Source of the DNA: Pedobacter psychrophilus
Lineage (GTDB): Bacteria; Bacteroidota; Bacteroidia; Sphingobacteriales; Sphingobacteriaceae
Length of the DNA: 64,000 bases
Assembly: GCF_001652725.1 (NCBI RefSeq)
Contig: NZ_LWHJ01000022.1
Location: forward strand, 62,001 to 126,000
Direction of reading: 5' to 3'
This document shows positions 44,064 through 53,400 of the stretch, in pieces. Under the pieces are notes generated by a model. That model made no database searches. It was not told the DNA's origin and worked only from the letters and a program-made list of their open reading frames with translations. Numbering within the stretch: position 1 is the first letter of the stretch; each line of letters starts with the position of its first letter. The position numbers and the translations under genes were made by a program.

Positions 44064-45248
44064 ATGCGAAAATCCTTAAGCTTCATCTTATTGATGTTGG
44101 CCTGTTTATCCACTTATGCGCAAAAGACTAATGTTAACCGTGAATTTCGTTTTGCCGAAAATCAAATAGACTTTATGTTAACAGAAATCAATAATCTACC
44201 AGCGGGCGGCAAAGAAGTTTCCCCGAGAACAGTAGAGGGTGATAAATTAAAGATGTCTGTGGCTGGAGATTGGACCAGTGGATTTTTTCCAGGTGTATTA
44301 TGGTTTTTATATGAATATTCTGGAGATAACAAGTGGAAAATAGAAGCTCAAAAATATACGACCAATCTGAAAAGTCAACAATATAATAAAGGCACTCATG
44401 ATTTAGGCTTTATGATTTATGATAGTTTTGGAAGCGGTTATAAGTTAACTAAAGACACTAGCTACAAAACTGTACTTATAAATGCCGCAAAATCTCTTTC
44501 AACTCGGTTTCATTCCATACCTGGTGTTATCCAATCTTGGGAGCATCTTCCAGAATTATGGAAATATCCCGTGATTATTGATAATATGATGAATTTGGAA
44601 TTACTTTTTGAAGCTACAAAACTAAGTGGAGATTCATCTTTCTATAAAATTGCAGTTCAACATGCAAATAATACTTTAAAAAATCATTTCAGAAAAGATT
44701 TTAGCAGTTATCACGTAGTAGATTATAATCCCGAAGATGGTTCTGTTATTAAAAAAACAACCCATCAGGGCTATGCAAATGAATCATCTTGGGCAAGGGG
44801 ACAAGCCTGGGGTTTGTATGGTTTTACCATGTGTTTTAGAGAAACAGGTGATAGTACTTATTTAAATCAGGCTAAAAACATTGCCACTTACATTCTTAAT
44901 TCTCCTAAAATACCAGAAGACATGGTGCCTTATTGGGATTATGACGACCCTGCAATACCTAATGCACCACGTGATGTTTCTGCTGCGGCAATAACAGCTT
45001 CAGCATTGTTTGAATTGGCTAACGAAACCAAAGAGCCATATTACGAAGCTAAAGCCCAACAAATTTTAAAGAGCTTGATTAAAAATTATAAATCTCCAGA
45101 AAACGGAGAAAAAGGTTTTATAACAGATCATAGTACAGGACACAAACCTTACAAAAGTGAGGTAGATGTGCCTATTATTTATGCTGATTATTATTATTTG
45201 GAGGCTCTTTTGAGAAGCCAAAAAAATTACTTTGAAACTGGTTCTTAG
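44064..45248 (+). CDS. GH88 unsaturated glucuronyl hydrolase
   Basis: A 394-aa secreted (alpha/alpha)6-barrel enzyme with signal peptide ending LSTYAQ. It has GDWTSGFFPGVLWFLYEYSG, THDLGFMIYDSFG with catalytic Asp113, and IIDNMMNLELLFEAT with catalytic Asp173. The 60-residue gap between the two Asp matches the known pair in Bacillus UGL (Asp88 and Asp149). HQGYANESSWARGQAWGLYGF and DVSAAAITASALFEL complete the pattern. The enzyme hydrates the unsaturated glucuronic acid left by lyases such as PL8 and releases it. The PL8 gene starts 10 nt after its stop, so the pair works in sequence: lyase first, this hydrolase next. It is probably periplasmic. Confidence 0.94.
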   Translation: MRKSLSFILLMLACLSTYAQKTNVNREFRFAENQIDFMLTEINNLPAGGKEVSPRTVEGDKLKMSVAGDWTSGFFPGVLWFLYEYSGDNKWKIEAQKYTTNLKSQQYNKGTHDLGFMIYDSFGSGYKLTKDTSYKTVLINAAKSLSTRFHSIPGVIQSWEHLPELWKYPVIIDNMMNLELLFEATKLSGDSSFYKIAVQHANNTLKNHFRKDFSSYHVVDYNPEDGSVIKKTTHQGYANESSWARGQAWGLYGFTMCFRETGDSTYLNQAKNIATYILNSPKIPEDMVPYWDYDDPAIPNAPRDVSAAAITASALFELANETKEPYYEAKAQQILKSLIKNYKSPENGEKGFITDHSTGHKPYKSEVDVPIIYADYYYLEALLRSQKNYFETGS

Positions 45249-45258
45249 GCTTAAATAA

Positions 45259-47424
45259 ATGAAAATATTGAAATTATCACTTTTTACTTTTTTACTTTTT
45301 TTTGCAGTACAATGTTCTGCCCAATCTTTCCTGGGTACCTTAGAAAAAAACATTGAACATTATTATCAAAAAGGCGATAGTGGCTATAACGCCTTAGACA
45401 GCATCATTAATAATCTTGAACAAGATCCTGATGCAGTAGATATGGTTACCAAAGAGGTATACCAGAAAAAAACATTAGAGGTTAAAGAGGTAAATCAATT
45501 ATTATCAAGTTTTAATTTAACTACAGGAAAATGGAATGACATCAACTATGAAGATAAAAACGAATCTGGTTGGGATCCTAAAATACATACCGAAAGAATT
45601 TTATTATTAACCTCATTATACACAAATCCTCAATCTCAATACTATCATAAAGCGGAGTTTAAAAACCTATTGCATAGTGCACTAAAATATTGGTTTGATG
45701 CTAATTTAATTTGTAAAAATTGGTGGTATAATGAAATTGGAATTCCTAAAACTTTAGGGCCGGTTTTTATTATGTTAAGGGATGAACTTTCTGCCGATGA
45801 AATTAAAGGAGCAGTTACCGTTTTAAACCATTCTAAAATAAAAATGACTGGCCAAAATAAAGTTTGGCTTGCAGGGAATGTACTCTTTAAAGCAATATTA
45901 ATAAAGGATGAAAGCTTAGCCAAACTATCTAGGGACACTATATTCTCGGAACTTAAAATATCTGGGGCAGAAGGTATCCAAATAGATAATAGTTTTCATC
46001 AACATGGTCCTCAACAGCAATTTGGAAATTACGGATTATCATTTGTGAACACCTTAAGTTTTTGGTCTAGAGTTTTTTCTGGAACTTCTTTACAGATTGA
46101 TAATGAGCGTATTGCCGTTTTAAGAAATTTAATGTTGCAAGGGTACAGTTGGATAACCTGGAAAGGATATTTAGATATCAATTCATTTGGAAGGCAGTTT
46201 TTTAAGGGTGTAGATAAAATTAAAGCATTGGCGATAGCCTATTCAATACTTGATATGACGTTTGTAGATGCCGCAAATGCAGATCAATATAAAGCTTTCA
46301 TATCCAGAAATTACACTTCAAATTTTTCACCTCAACTTAACGGGACAAAACATTTTTGGCGTTCGGATATGACTGTTCATAGGTCACCAAATTGGTTTGC
46401 AACTCTAAAAATGTCATCCAATAGGGTTCAAGCTACAGAAATGGTAAACCGCGAGAACTTAAAAGGTTACCATTTAGGAGATGGGAATTATTTTATAAAT
46501 GTTAAAGGGGATGAATATGAAGGTATCTTCCCTTACCTAAACTGGAAAAAACTTCCTGGGGTTACTAATTTTCAAACATCAGAACCGATAAAGGTTTTAG
46601 GATATTCTGGATTTAGAAATAAAGGCGATTTTACTGGAGGAGTGGTAAGCGGTAAAAATGGGATATCAGCTTTAAAGTTAAACCGTGACTCATTAAGTGG
46701 AAATAAAGCTTATTTCTGGTTGAATGATAAATTGATATGCTTAGGATCTGAAATTTCTAGTGTTCTAAAACAGCCCATATTTACTACTATCAACCAAACT
46801 AATTTAGAAGGCCCAATATATTTTAATGATGGAAATACTAAAGAACTAAAAGATACCACTTATCAATCTAATGCTATAAAATGGGTTTACCATAATAATA
46901 TAGGCTATTATAATCTGCAACCATCGGCTATTGCTATTTCATCAAAAAATCAAACAGGTAGTTGGGGAGATATTGCCTTTGTTTATGATAAGGAAAAACC
47001 CATTACTAAACCAGTTTTCACCTTAGATATCAATCATAATTTATTTTCAAAATCGGGTAGTTATGCTTATGCAATAGTGCCAGATGTAACGCTTAATCAG
47101 TTTAAAAATTTGAAACCAGATTTTACAGTTGTACAAAACAATAAAAATGTACAGGCAGTAGCATCTACAAATAGAACTACTTTAATGTTGGCGGTTTACG
47201 AGCCAAGTGCTATACAAGTTAAAACGTTTCCAGCTTTAAAATTTACCTCACCAGGTTTATACATTTTTGAAAAAAGTAAAAATGGATGGTTAGTTTCCAT
47301 TTCAGACCCTACACAAAAACTTAGAACGGCAATTTGGGAGATAGCAGGGAAAAAGCAATCTACAATACTCCCTAACTCATTAAACAAAGGAGAATCAGTT
47401 CAAATAAACATACCAATTAATTAA
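45259..47424 (+). CDS. PL8-family polysaccharide lyase
   Basis: A 721-aa secreted lyase with signal peptide ending VQCSAQ. The N-terminal (alpha/alpha) toroid has WDPKIHTERILLL and NWWYNEIGIPKTLG. The PL8 catalytic set is in place: Asn200 in MTGQNKVW, His249 in SFHQHGPQQQFG and Tyr258 in FGNYG. The spacings of 49 and 9 residues nearly match the Asn-His-Tyr of streptococcal hyaluronate lyase, and a following Arg in NSFGRQF is the likely fourth residue. C-terminal beta-sandwich domains follow. PL8 enzymes cut hyaluronate, chondroitin or xanthan by beta-elimination next to glucuronic acid. Here the neighbours are GH88 and xylan/glucan-type glycosidases rather than sulfatases, so a plant, microbial or algal glucuronate glycan is more likely than an animal glycosaminoglycan. 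Confidence 0.9.
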   Translation: MKILKLSLFTFLLFFAVQCSAQSFLGTLEKNIEHYYQKGDSGYNALDSIINNLEQDPDAVDMVTKEVYQKKTLEVKEVNQLLSSFNLTTGKWNDINYEDKNESGWDPKIHTERILLLTSLYTNPQSQYYHKAEFKNLLHSALKYWFDANLICKNWWYNEIGIPKTLGPVFIMLRDELSADEIKGAVTVLNHSKIKMTGQNKVWLAGNVLFKAILIKDESLAKLSRDTIFSELKISGAEGIQIDNSFHQHGPQQQFGNYGLSFVNTLSFWSRVFSGTSLQIDNERIAVLRNLMLQGYSWITWKGYLDINSFGRQFFKGVDKIKALAIAYSILDMTFVDAANADQYKAFISRNYTSNFSPQLNGTKHFWRSDMTVHRSPNWFATLKMSSNRVQATEMVNRENLKGYHLGDGNYFINVKGDEYEGIFPYLNWKKLPGVTNFQTSEPIKVLGYSGFRNKGDFTGGVVSGKNGISALKLNRDSLSGNKAYFWLNDKLICLGSEISSVLKQPIFTTINQTNLEGPIYFNDGNTKELKDTTYQSNAIKWVYHNNIGYYNLQPSAIAISSKNQTGSWGDIAFVYDKEKPITKPVFTLDINHNLFSKSGSYAYAIVPDVTLNQFKNLKPDFTVVQNNKNVQAVASTNRTTLMLAVYEPSAIQVKTFPALKFTSPGLYIFEKSKNGWLVSISDPTQKLRTAIWEIAGKKQSTILPNSLNKGESVQINIPIN

Positions 47425-47436
47425 ACTTTAATCATC

Positions 47437-49197
47437 ATGAAAAGAAAATTACTCACAACATTAATTTTTGCTTTAGGAGCATTTTATGCATCTGCACAAT
47501 TTACTCCTGGTAATTTGGCAGTGTATCGTTACGGAAATGGAACAGCAGCTTTAGCTAACGATGTTACTGTACCAGTTTTTATAGACGAATATACACCTGC
47601 TGGTGTTTTAGTTAAAAGCAGAGCAATTCCAACTACAGATATTGTAACTGGTAGCTTTACCAATCTTAAACTCACAGGACTAGGAAGAGATGTGAATGGT
47701 AAATATGTGAATGAAGGAATTTCTACCTTATCCCAAGACGGTAAATATTTAACCATTTTTGGATATAACCAAGCTGTTGGAGGCGCAGTTCCTACTTCAG
47801 CAAACGGATTGGTAGTAGGTGTAATTGCTGCAGACGAAAGTTACAATAGCACCACCACACTTTCTAATGATCCCACAACAGGATTAGGATTTCCAAGATC
47901 TGCCGTTACTGACGGAACTGGTATTTGGGCGAATGGTTCTCAAAATGGAATTCAATATACAACATTGGGTGGTACTAGCAGCACTCGTATAAATACAGTT
48001 GGTCAGCAAAATGCCTCAAATAGTTTAATTATAGCTAAAACCTATTCCTCTGGAGTTCTTGGTGCAAATAGACTATATGTAGCAAACGGTTTCGGAGGCA
48101 CATCCTTTCCTTTTGCCACACCTTTACCTACAACTTCTACATCATTTGATGTTACTGGACCATTTACATCATCTATAACAGCTAATCAGGTTGCTTTTGT
48201 TTCAGTTGGAACAAGAACACTAATTTATGTTGTGGACGGAGCAAGTAATTCAATAAGAAGATATTGGCTAAACAGTGCTGGTGCTGCATTAATTTTTTAT
48301 GGACCATCAGGATCTGCGGGATTTACAGATGGCAATTTTACTAATATTAAAAGTATAACGGCAACGTATAACTCTACATTATCAACCGGTACTAAAGCAG
48401 TAGTTGATGTTTATGTTACAACATGGGGAAATGACGGCACAGGGACTGAAACTTCTAAATTACTAACGTTTCAAGATGCATATACACCTGGCTCTACTAT
48501 AACAACTTACGGTACTGGAGCAACCGCAACGGCTAACCAAGCATTACTTGCAAGTACAGCATTAGTAATAAAAGAAGCCCCAGCAAATACATTATTCAAA
48601 AGTGTAACTTTTGTTCCAACTGGTAGTACTGCCATTGGTACAGGAACTTTACCTGTAAACCTAACCGGTTTTAACGGAAAAAAATCCGGAGATAATGTTA
48701 TCTTAAACTGGGCTACTTTAAGCGAGCAAAATAACTCGTACTTTGATGTTTTACGTTCTGGTAATGGAAAAGATTTTTCTAGCATCGGTAAAGTTACCGG
48801 TAATGGAAATTCTAATGGTAAAATCAATTATTCTTTTACCGATAAAACCCCAGAGTTTGGTACCAATTATTATCACTTAAATCAGGTAGATTTTGATGGT
48901 AAAACAACTCCATCAGAAACTGTAGCTGTAAATTTTGGTTTTGCAGAAAACCTAACATTGTCAGTAAGTTCATCAACAGATAACAGTGGTTTAACAGCGG
49001 TTATAAACACCCCAGCAATTGTTAATGGTAAAATTAACGTAATTTCTATATCCGGACAGCAAGTTGCAACAGTTGATGTAAGTTTAGAAAAAGGTAAAAA
49101 TTATATCGATATTCCTTCAAAACTTCAACCCGGTGTTTATGTAATTACTTTATCTAGTGATAAAGGAAAAATATCGCAAAAAATTAGTTTAAGATAA
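47437..49197 (+). CDS. T9SS-secreted protein of unknown function, propeller-like (copy 2)
   Basis: A 586-aa paralogue of the protein at 24608-26269. The order is a signal peptide (to ASAQ), a beta-rich region (FTPGNLAVYRYGNGTAALAN, FIDEYTPAGVLVKSR, EGISTLSQDGKYLTIFGYN, SAVTDGTGIWANGSQNG, VYVTTWGNDGTGTETSKLL), a fibronectin-like module (LPVNLTGFNGKKSGDNVILNW) and a type A T9SS sorting domain (KINVISISGQQVATVDV, LQPGVYVITLSSDKGK). The two copies run side by side over their whole length, this one being longer by small insertions. It is the last gene of the GH88-PL8 operon, starting 12 nt after PL8. Function is unknown; co-expression with the lyase argues for a role in glycan contact outside the cell. 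Confidence 0.8.
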   Translation: MKRKLLTTLIFALGAFYASAQFTPGNLAVYRYGNGTAALANDVTVPVFIDEYTPAGVLVKSRAIPTTDIVTGSFTNLKLTGLGRDVNGKYVNEGISTLSQDGKYLTIFGYNQAVGGAVPTSANGLVVGVIAADESYNSTTTLSNDPTTGLGFPRSAVTDGTGIWANGSQNGIQYTTLGGTSSTRINTVGQQNASNSLIIAKTYSSGVLGANRLYVANGFGGTSFPFATPLPTTSTSFDVTGPFTSSITANQVAFVSVGTRTLIYVVDGASNSIRRYWLNSAGAALIFYGPSGSAGFTDGNFTNIKSITATYNSTLSTGTKAVVDVYVTTWGNDGTGTETSKLLTFQDAYTPGSTITTYGTGATATANQALLASTALVIKEAPANTLFKSVTFVPTGSTAIGTGTLPVNLTGFNGKKSGDNVILNWATLSEQNNSYFDVLRSGNGKDFSSIGKVTGNGNSNGKINYSFTDKTPEFGTNYYHLNQVDFDGKTTPSETVAVNFGFAENLTLSVSSSTDNSGLTAVINTPAIVNGKINVISISGQQVATVDVSLEKGKNYIDIPSKLQPGVYVITLSSDKGKISQKISLR

Positions 49198-49206
49198 TTT
49201 CTTTTT

Positions 49207-49245
49207 AATAAGGCTTAAATAAATGTTTAAGCCTTATTAATTTTC
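49207..49245 (+). terminator. Rho-independent terminator before HTCS 2
   Basis: The perfect 13-bp stem AATAAGGCTTAAA (49207-49219) / TTTAAGCCTTATT (49226-49238) has a 6-nt loop and is followed by AATTTTCTT. It ends the GH88-PL8 transcript about 45 nt before the HTCS 2 start. Confidence 0.83.
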
Positions 49246-49287
49246 TTATTTTGGTGCACCTAATTATAAGTGACCAAATTTTCTCAA

Positions 49288-52200
49288 ATGATAAGATCCA
49301 TAAAGTCTTTTATTCTTCTATTATTTCTGATTCAAAATTCTTTTGCACAAAATTTAGAATTTAAACATATTTCTATTGATAATGGATTATCCCAAAATAC
49401 TGTTAATTCCATTGCACAAGATAAAAAAGGAATTATTTGGGTAGGTACTTTAGGAGGTTTAAATAAATTTAACGGTTACGATTTTACGGTCTACAGTCAT
49501 AACGAAAGAGACAGTACTTCTATAAGTCATAATAGAATTAATGTTGTTTTTATCGATAAAGAGGGAAAACTTTGGATAGGTACAGATGACGGATTAAATC
49601 TTTATAATCCAAAAAACGAAACTTTTAGCCTTATAAAAAATGCGATTGATGAAAGATATTTTGTTTATTGTATAGCACAGGATAAAACAGGGAGACTTTG
49701 GGTAGGTACACAGCAAGGACTAAAATATTTAGATAAAAAAACCAATAAACTAATAGATGTAGAGTTAAATATCTCTAATATCAATAAAAGAGTTCAAAGC
49801 ATTTACGAAGATGATAAAGGACTTTTATGGGTAGGCCTTGCAAAAGGTTTTAAAATTTATAATTACCTAAAACATCAAACATCAGATGGGCCAAAGCTGC
49901 TTCAAGAAAGCTTGAGTAATTCTTGGATTCAGTCTATCAAACAATCAGAAAATAAAGATTTTTGGTTTGCCACAGAAAACGATGGTGCATTTGTTTATAA
50001 AACACAAACAAATCAAATCTTTAATTATAATAAAGCTAAAGGTATACTTAGTAATACAGTAAGGGACATTCTATTTAAAGATAGTGAACACATATGGATG
50101 GCTACAAAAATGGGGCTCAGTATATTAAACCTCACATCTGGCGAGATCATAAATTATGGCTATGCTCCCAACTTAAGTTCAGAAAACTCCTTAAGCCACC
50201 CCTCTGTAAAATGCTTATTTAAAGATAAATCCCAAAATATTTGGTTGGGTACTTATGCAGGAGGTATCAATTTAATCTATAATTTCTCAAAGATATTTTC
50301 TTACAAAGGGATTAGGCAGGGCGATGTAAATCCACTATCAAATAAAGAAGTAAATGCCATTTTAGGTGATGAGGGTAACAAATTCTGGATAGCTACGGAT
50401 GGCGGAGGCCTTAATTATTGGAATAAAGCTACTGGTAAGGTTGATGTTTATAAATACAACACAGATAATGTTCTGTATAATTTTATTAAAGATGTAGCCT
50501 TTGATAATGCTAATAAAAATCAGCTTTGGTTAGGTAGTTCTGCTGGGATTTTAATATTAGATATTCCAAGCAAAAAATTTACAGAATTTAAGGATATACA
50601 AAAAGGTATTAACGTAGAATTTAACCACGATTATAGCTTTCTAAATTCTCCTTATGGTTTATGGGTAGGTACAAATTATAATGGACTTCATCTCATTAAA
50701 AATAATAAAATAATAAAATCCTACACCATTGCGAATGGTAAATTAATTTCCAATAACATTTCTTGCCTATTAATAGAAAAACAATATTTATGGACAGGAT
50801 ACCTTCTTTCTGGGCTAAGTAAAATAAATCTTCAGACAGGAAAAATTAATTCTTACGCTTTTGAAAAGAACAATAAATACAGTTTAAGTAATAATTCCAT
50901 ATCGTGTTTATTTACAGATTCTAAAAACAGATTATGGGTAGGTACAAACGGTGGTGGATTAAATTATTTAGATGAAAAAAACAATAAGTTTTATGTAATT
51001 AATTCACAAAACGGATTAGGTAATAATAATATTCATGCAATAGAAGAAGATAGTAAAGGTGCGCTATGGGTAAGCAGTAATAAGGGAATATTTAAGATTG
51101 TGATTAAATTTGATAAATTTCCTTTAGCGGTTAGGGATATTGATGTTACTAATTATACGGTTTTAGATGGACTTCAAAGTAATCAATTTATTAGAGGTTC
51201 ATCATTTAAAAACAAAGATGGTGAAATGTTTTTTGGAGGGATAAATGGATTAAACAGTTTTTTACCAAATAAAATTGGTTATAATAAAGAAATTCCAAAC
51301 ATCATTTTTACCGATTTTACAATTCTAAACAAGGATAAAGATGCTGACAGCTTGATTCAAAAACCTATAGATTACGCTAAAGAAATAACACTAAATTATG
51401 ATGAAAGTTACTTTACTATAAAATTTGCAGCATTAAATTATATTTTCCCTGAAAGAAATAATTACGCTTATAAATTAGAAGGGTTAAATAAGGATACCTG
51501 GCATTATGTAAAAAATCAAAAAGAGGTAACTTATACAGGTTTGGAACCGGGGACTTACACATTTCTTGTAAAAGCCTCTAACAACAGTGGGATTTGGAAT
51601 GATAATCCTCGACAACTTAAAATTATTGTACTTCCTCCGTGGTGGAAAACAACTTGGGCATATTTTCTATATTTTTTAGTGGTTTTATGTTTGCTTTATT
51701 TATTTAATTACTATACAAAATATACAGAAAGACTTAAAAATACCATTAAATATGAGACAGACTTGTATCATAAAGAACAAGAACTTTCACAAAAGAAATT
51801 AAGTTTTTTCATCAATATATCTCATGAGATTAAAACTCCAATAACCATGATCATGGCACCCCTGCAAAAACTTTTAGCCATGCATGAGGGAAATACTAAA
51901 ACTGCTAATTATTTAGCATTGATGAATAAAAGCGGGCAAAGACTACTTAATTTGATAGACCAGCTTCTTGATTTAAGAAAACTAGACAACAATGGAGTTG
52001 ACCTGAAAGCTGCAAAAGGTAATTTAGTAAGGTTTACAAAAGAAATTGTTATCGTATTTAATAATCTGGCCAAAGTAAAAAACTTAGAACTCACCTTTTC
52101 CTCAGAACAAGAAAAATTAGAATTATGGTTTGATAGAGATACGTTAGAAAAAATTCTTTATAATATAATTTCAAACGCTATTAAATACACACCAGATTAT

Positions 52201-53388
52201 GGCAAAATTGATGTTTCGATAGAAGAGAACACAGAAAGCCAACAGGCTATTATAACGGTATCTGATAATGGTGTAGGTATTGCGAAAGATAGGTTGCCGG
52301 ATATTTTTCAGCCATTTAAGCCATTGGATGTTACCCACAGTAATATTAAAGGTACGGGAGTGGGGCTTGCTTTTGCAAAAGAATTAATCGATTTGCACCA
52401 TGGGTCAATAACTGTAGATAGTCATGAAGCTACTCATGAAAATAGAGGTTACACTAAATTTATTATAAAAATACCTTTGGGTAAAGAATATTTAGCAGAT
52501 AAAGAGCTGGACAAAGAATATCTCATTTCCGAGGATATCAATAATTATAAATCATATAGTTTAAAACAACAAAATAATTTTAGGGAAAGAAAGGATCAGA
52601 TTCAGCAGGCAAATGATAATGAAAAATTTACGATGTTATTGGTAGAGGATAATCCCGATGTTATCAATTTCTTAGCTGAAAGTTTTGAGGAGAATTTTAC
52701 TGTACTTAAAAGTTTTGATGGTTCAGCAGGTCTTCAAGAAGCATTAAACAGTATGCCCGATATCATCATTAGTGATGTGATGATGCCCTTAATGGATGGG
52801 ATAGAATTATGTAGCAAATTAAAATCAAATATCATCACCAGCCATATTCCTGTAATATTGCTTACCGCAAGAAGCCCGCTAATTTTTAAGCTCCAAGGTT
52901 TAGAGAATGGTGCAGATGATTACGTTACAAAACCATTTAATTTCGATTTACTAGATGTAAAGGTTTGGAACCTTATAGAAAATCGTCAGAAAATGAAATT
53001 GAGATATCAGAAAGAGATCACCTTACAACCAACAAACACTAGTATATCCACATTTGATGATAAATTTTTAGAAAATGTGATGAAATATATTGAAGATAAT
53101 ATTGCCGAAGAATCTTTAAGTGTAGAAGATTTGAGCCAACACATTGGGATGAGTAGAGGAAATCTATATCGTAAACTAAAAATGCTTACTAGTAAAAGTC
53201 CTGTAGAGTTCATTAGGCACATCAGGTTAAAGAGAGCTGCCCAACTTTTAAAACAGCATAAAATGTATATCAATGAAGTATCTTATATGGTAGGTTTTCA
53301 AAATGTAACTTATTTCAGAAAATGCTTTAAAGAAGAGTTTGGATATACACCTACAGGTTTTGCAAAAAACGACGACGAGGAAGAATAA
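49288..53388 (+). CDS. Hybrid two-component system sensor/response regulator (HTCS 2)
   Basis: A 1366-aa protein; the frame opens at a GTG (49270), but the ATG at 49288 gives the better signal peptide (MIRSIKSFILLLFLIQNSFAQ). The order is the same as in HTCS 1: Reg_prop periplasmic propeller repeats (WVGTLGGLNKFNGYDF and many similar), a Y_Y_Y domain ending LPPWWKTTWAYF, and one transmembrane helix (about 789-808). Then come HisKA with His846 in FFINISHEIKTPIT, HATPase (NIISNAIKYT, DNGVGI, GTGVGLAFAK), a receiver with Asp1163 in IISDVMMPLMDG and an AraC-type DNA-binding end. It is a paralogue of HTCS 1. No copy of the shared operator lies in its own promoter region. It is followed after 12 nt by a PL14/PL20-like lyase gene, so sensor and enzyme are probably co-transcribed. 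Confidence 0.95.
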   Translation: MIRSIKSFILLLFLIQNSFAQNLEFKHISIDNGLSQNTVNSIAQDKKGIIWVGTLGGLNKFNGYDFTVYSHNERDSTSISHNRINVVFIDKEGKLWIGTDDGLNLYNPKNETFSLIKNAIDERYFVYCIAQDKTGRLWVGTQQGLKYLDKKTNKLIDVELNISNINKRVQSIYEDDKGLLWVGLAKGFKIYNYLKHQTSDGPKLLQESLSNSWIQSIKQSENKDFWFATENDGAFVYKTQTNQIFNYNKAKGILSNTVRDILFKDSEHIWMATKMGLSILNLTSGEIINYGYAPNLSSENSLSHPSVKCLFKDKSQNIWLGTYAGGINLIYNFSKIFSYKGIRQGDVNPLSNKEVNAILGDEGNKFWIATDGGGLNYWNKATGKVDVYKYNTDNVLYNFIKDVAFDNANKNQLWLGSSAGILILDIPSKKFTEFKDIQKGINVEFNHDYSFLNSPYGLWVGTNYNGLHLIKNNKIIKSYTIANGKLISNNISCLLIEKQYLWTGYLLSGLSKINLQTGKINSYAFEKNNKYSLSNNSISCLFTDSKNRLWVGTNGGGLNYLDEKNNKFYVINSQNGLGNNNIHAIEEDSKGALWVSSNKGIFKIVIKFDKFPLAVRDIDVTNYTVLDGLQSNQFIRGSSFKNKDGEMFFGGINGLNSFLPNKIGYNKEIPNIIFTDFTILNKDKDADSLIQKPIDYAKEITLNYDESYFTIKFAALNYIFPERNNYAYKLEGLNKDTWHYVKNQKEVTYTGLEPGTYTFLVKASNNSGIWNDNPRQLKIIVLPPWWKTTWAYFLYFLVVLCLLYLFNYYTKYTERLKNTIKYETDLYHKEQELSQKKLSFFINISHEIKTPITMIMAPLQKLLAMHEGNTKTANYLALMNKSGQRLLNLIDQLLDLRKLDNNGVDLKAAKGNLVRFTKEIVIVFNNLAKVKNLELTFSSEQEKLELWFDRDTLEKILYNIISNAIKYTPDYGKIDVSIEENTESQQAIITVSDNGVGIAKDRLPDIFQPFKPLDVTHSNIKGTGVGLAFAKELIDLHHGSITVDSHEATHENRGYTKFIIKIPLGKEYLADKELDKEYLISEDINNYKSYSLKQQNNFRERKDQIQQANDNEKFTMLLVEDNPDVINFLAESFEENFTVLKSFDGSAGLQEALNSMPDIIISDVMMPLMDGIELCSKLKSNIITSHIPVILLTARSPLIFKLQGLENGADDYVTKPFNFDLLDVKVWNLIENRQKMKLRYQKEITLQPTNTSISTFDDKFLENVMKYIEDNIAEESLSVEDLSQHIGMSRGNLYRKLKMLTSKSPVEFIRHIRLKRAAQLLKQHKMYINEVSYMVGFQNVTYFRKCFKEEFGYTPTGFAKNDDEEE

Positions 53389-53400
53389 CAATAAAATCTA

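Noticed and set aside
44064-47424. Animal glycosaminoglycan locus based on PL8 and GH88
   Set aside because: No sulfatase or hexosaminidase is present, while xylanases and beta-glucosidases are many.
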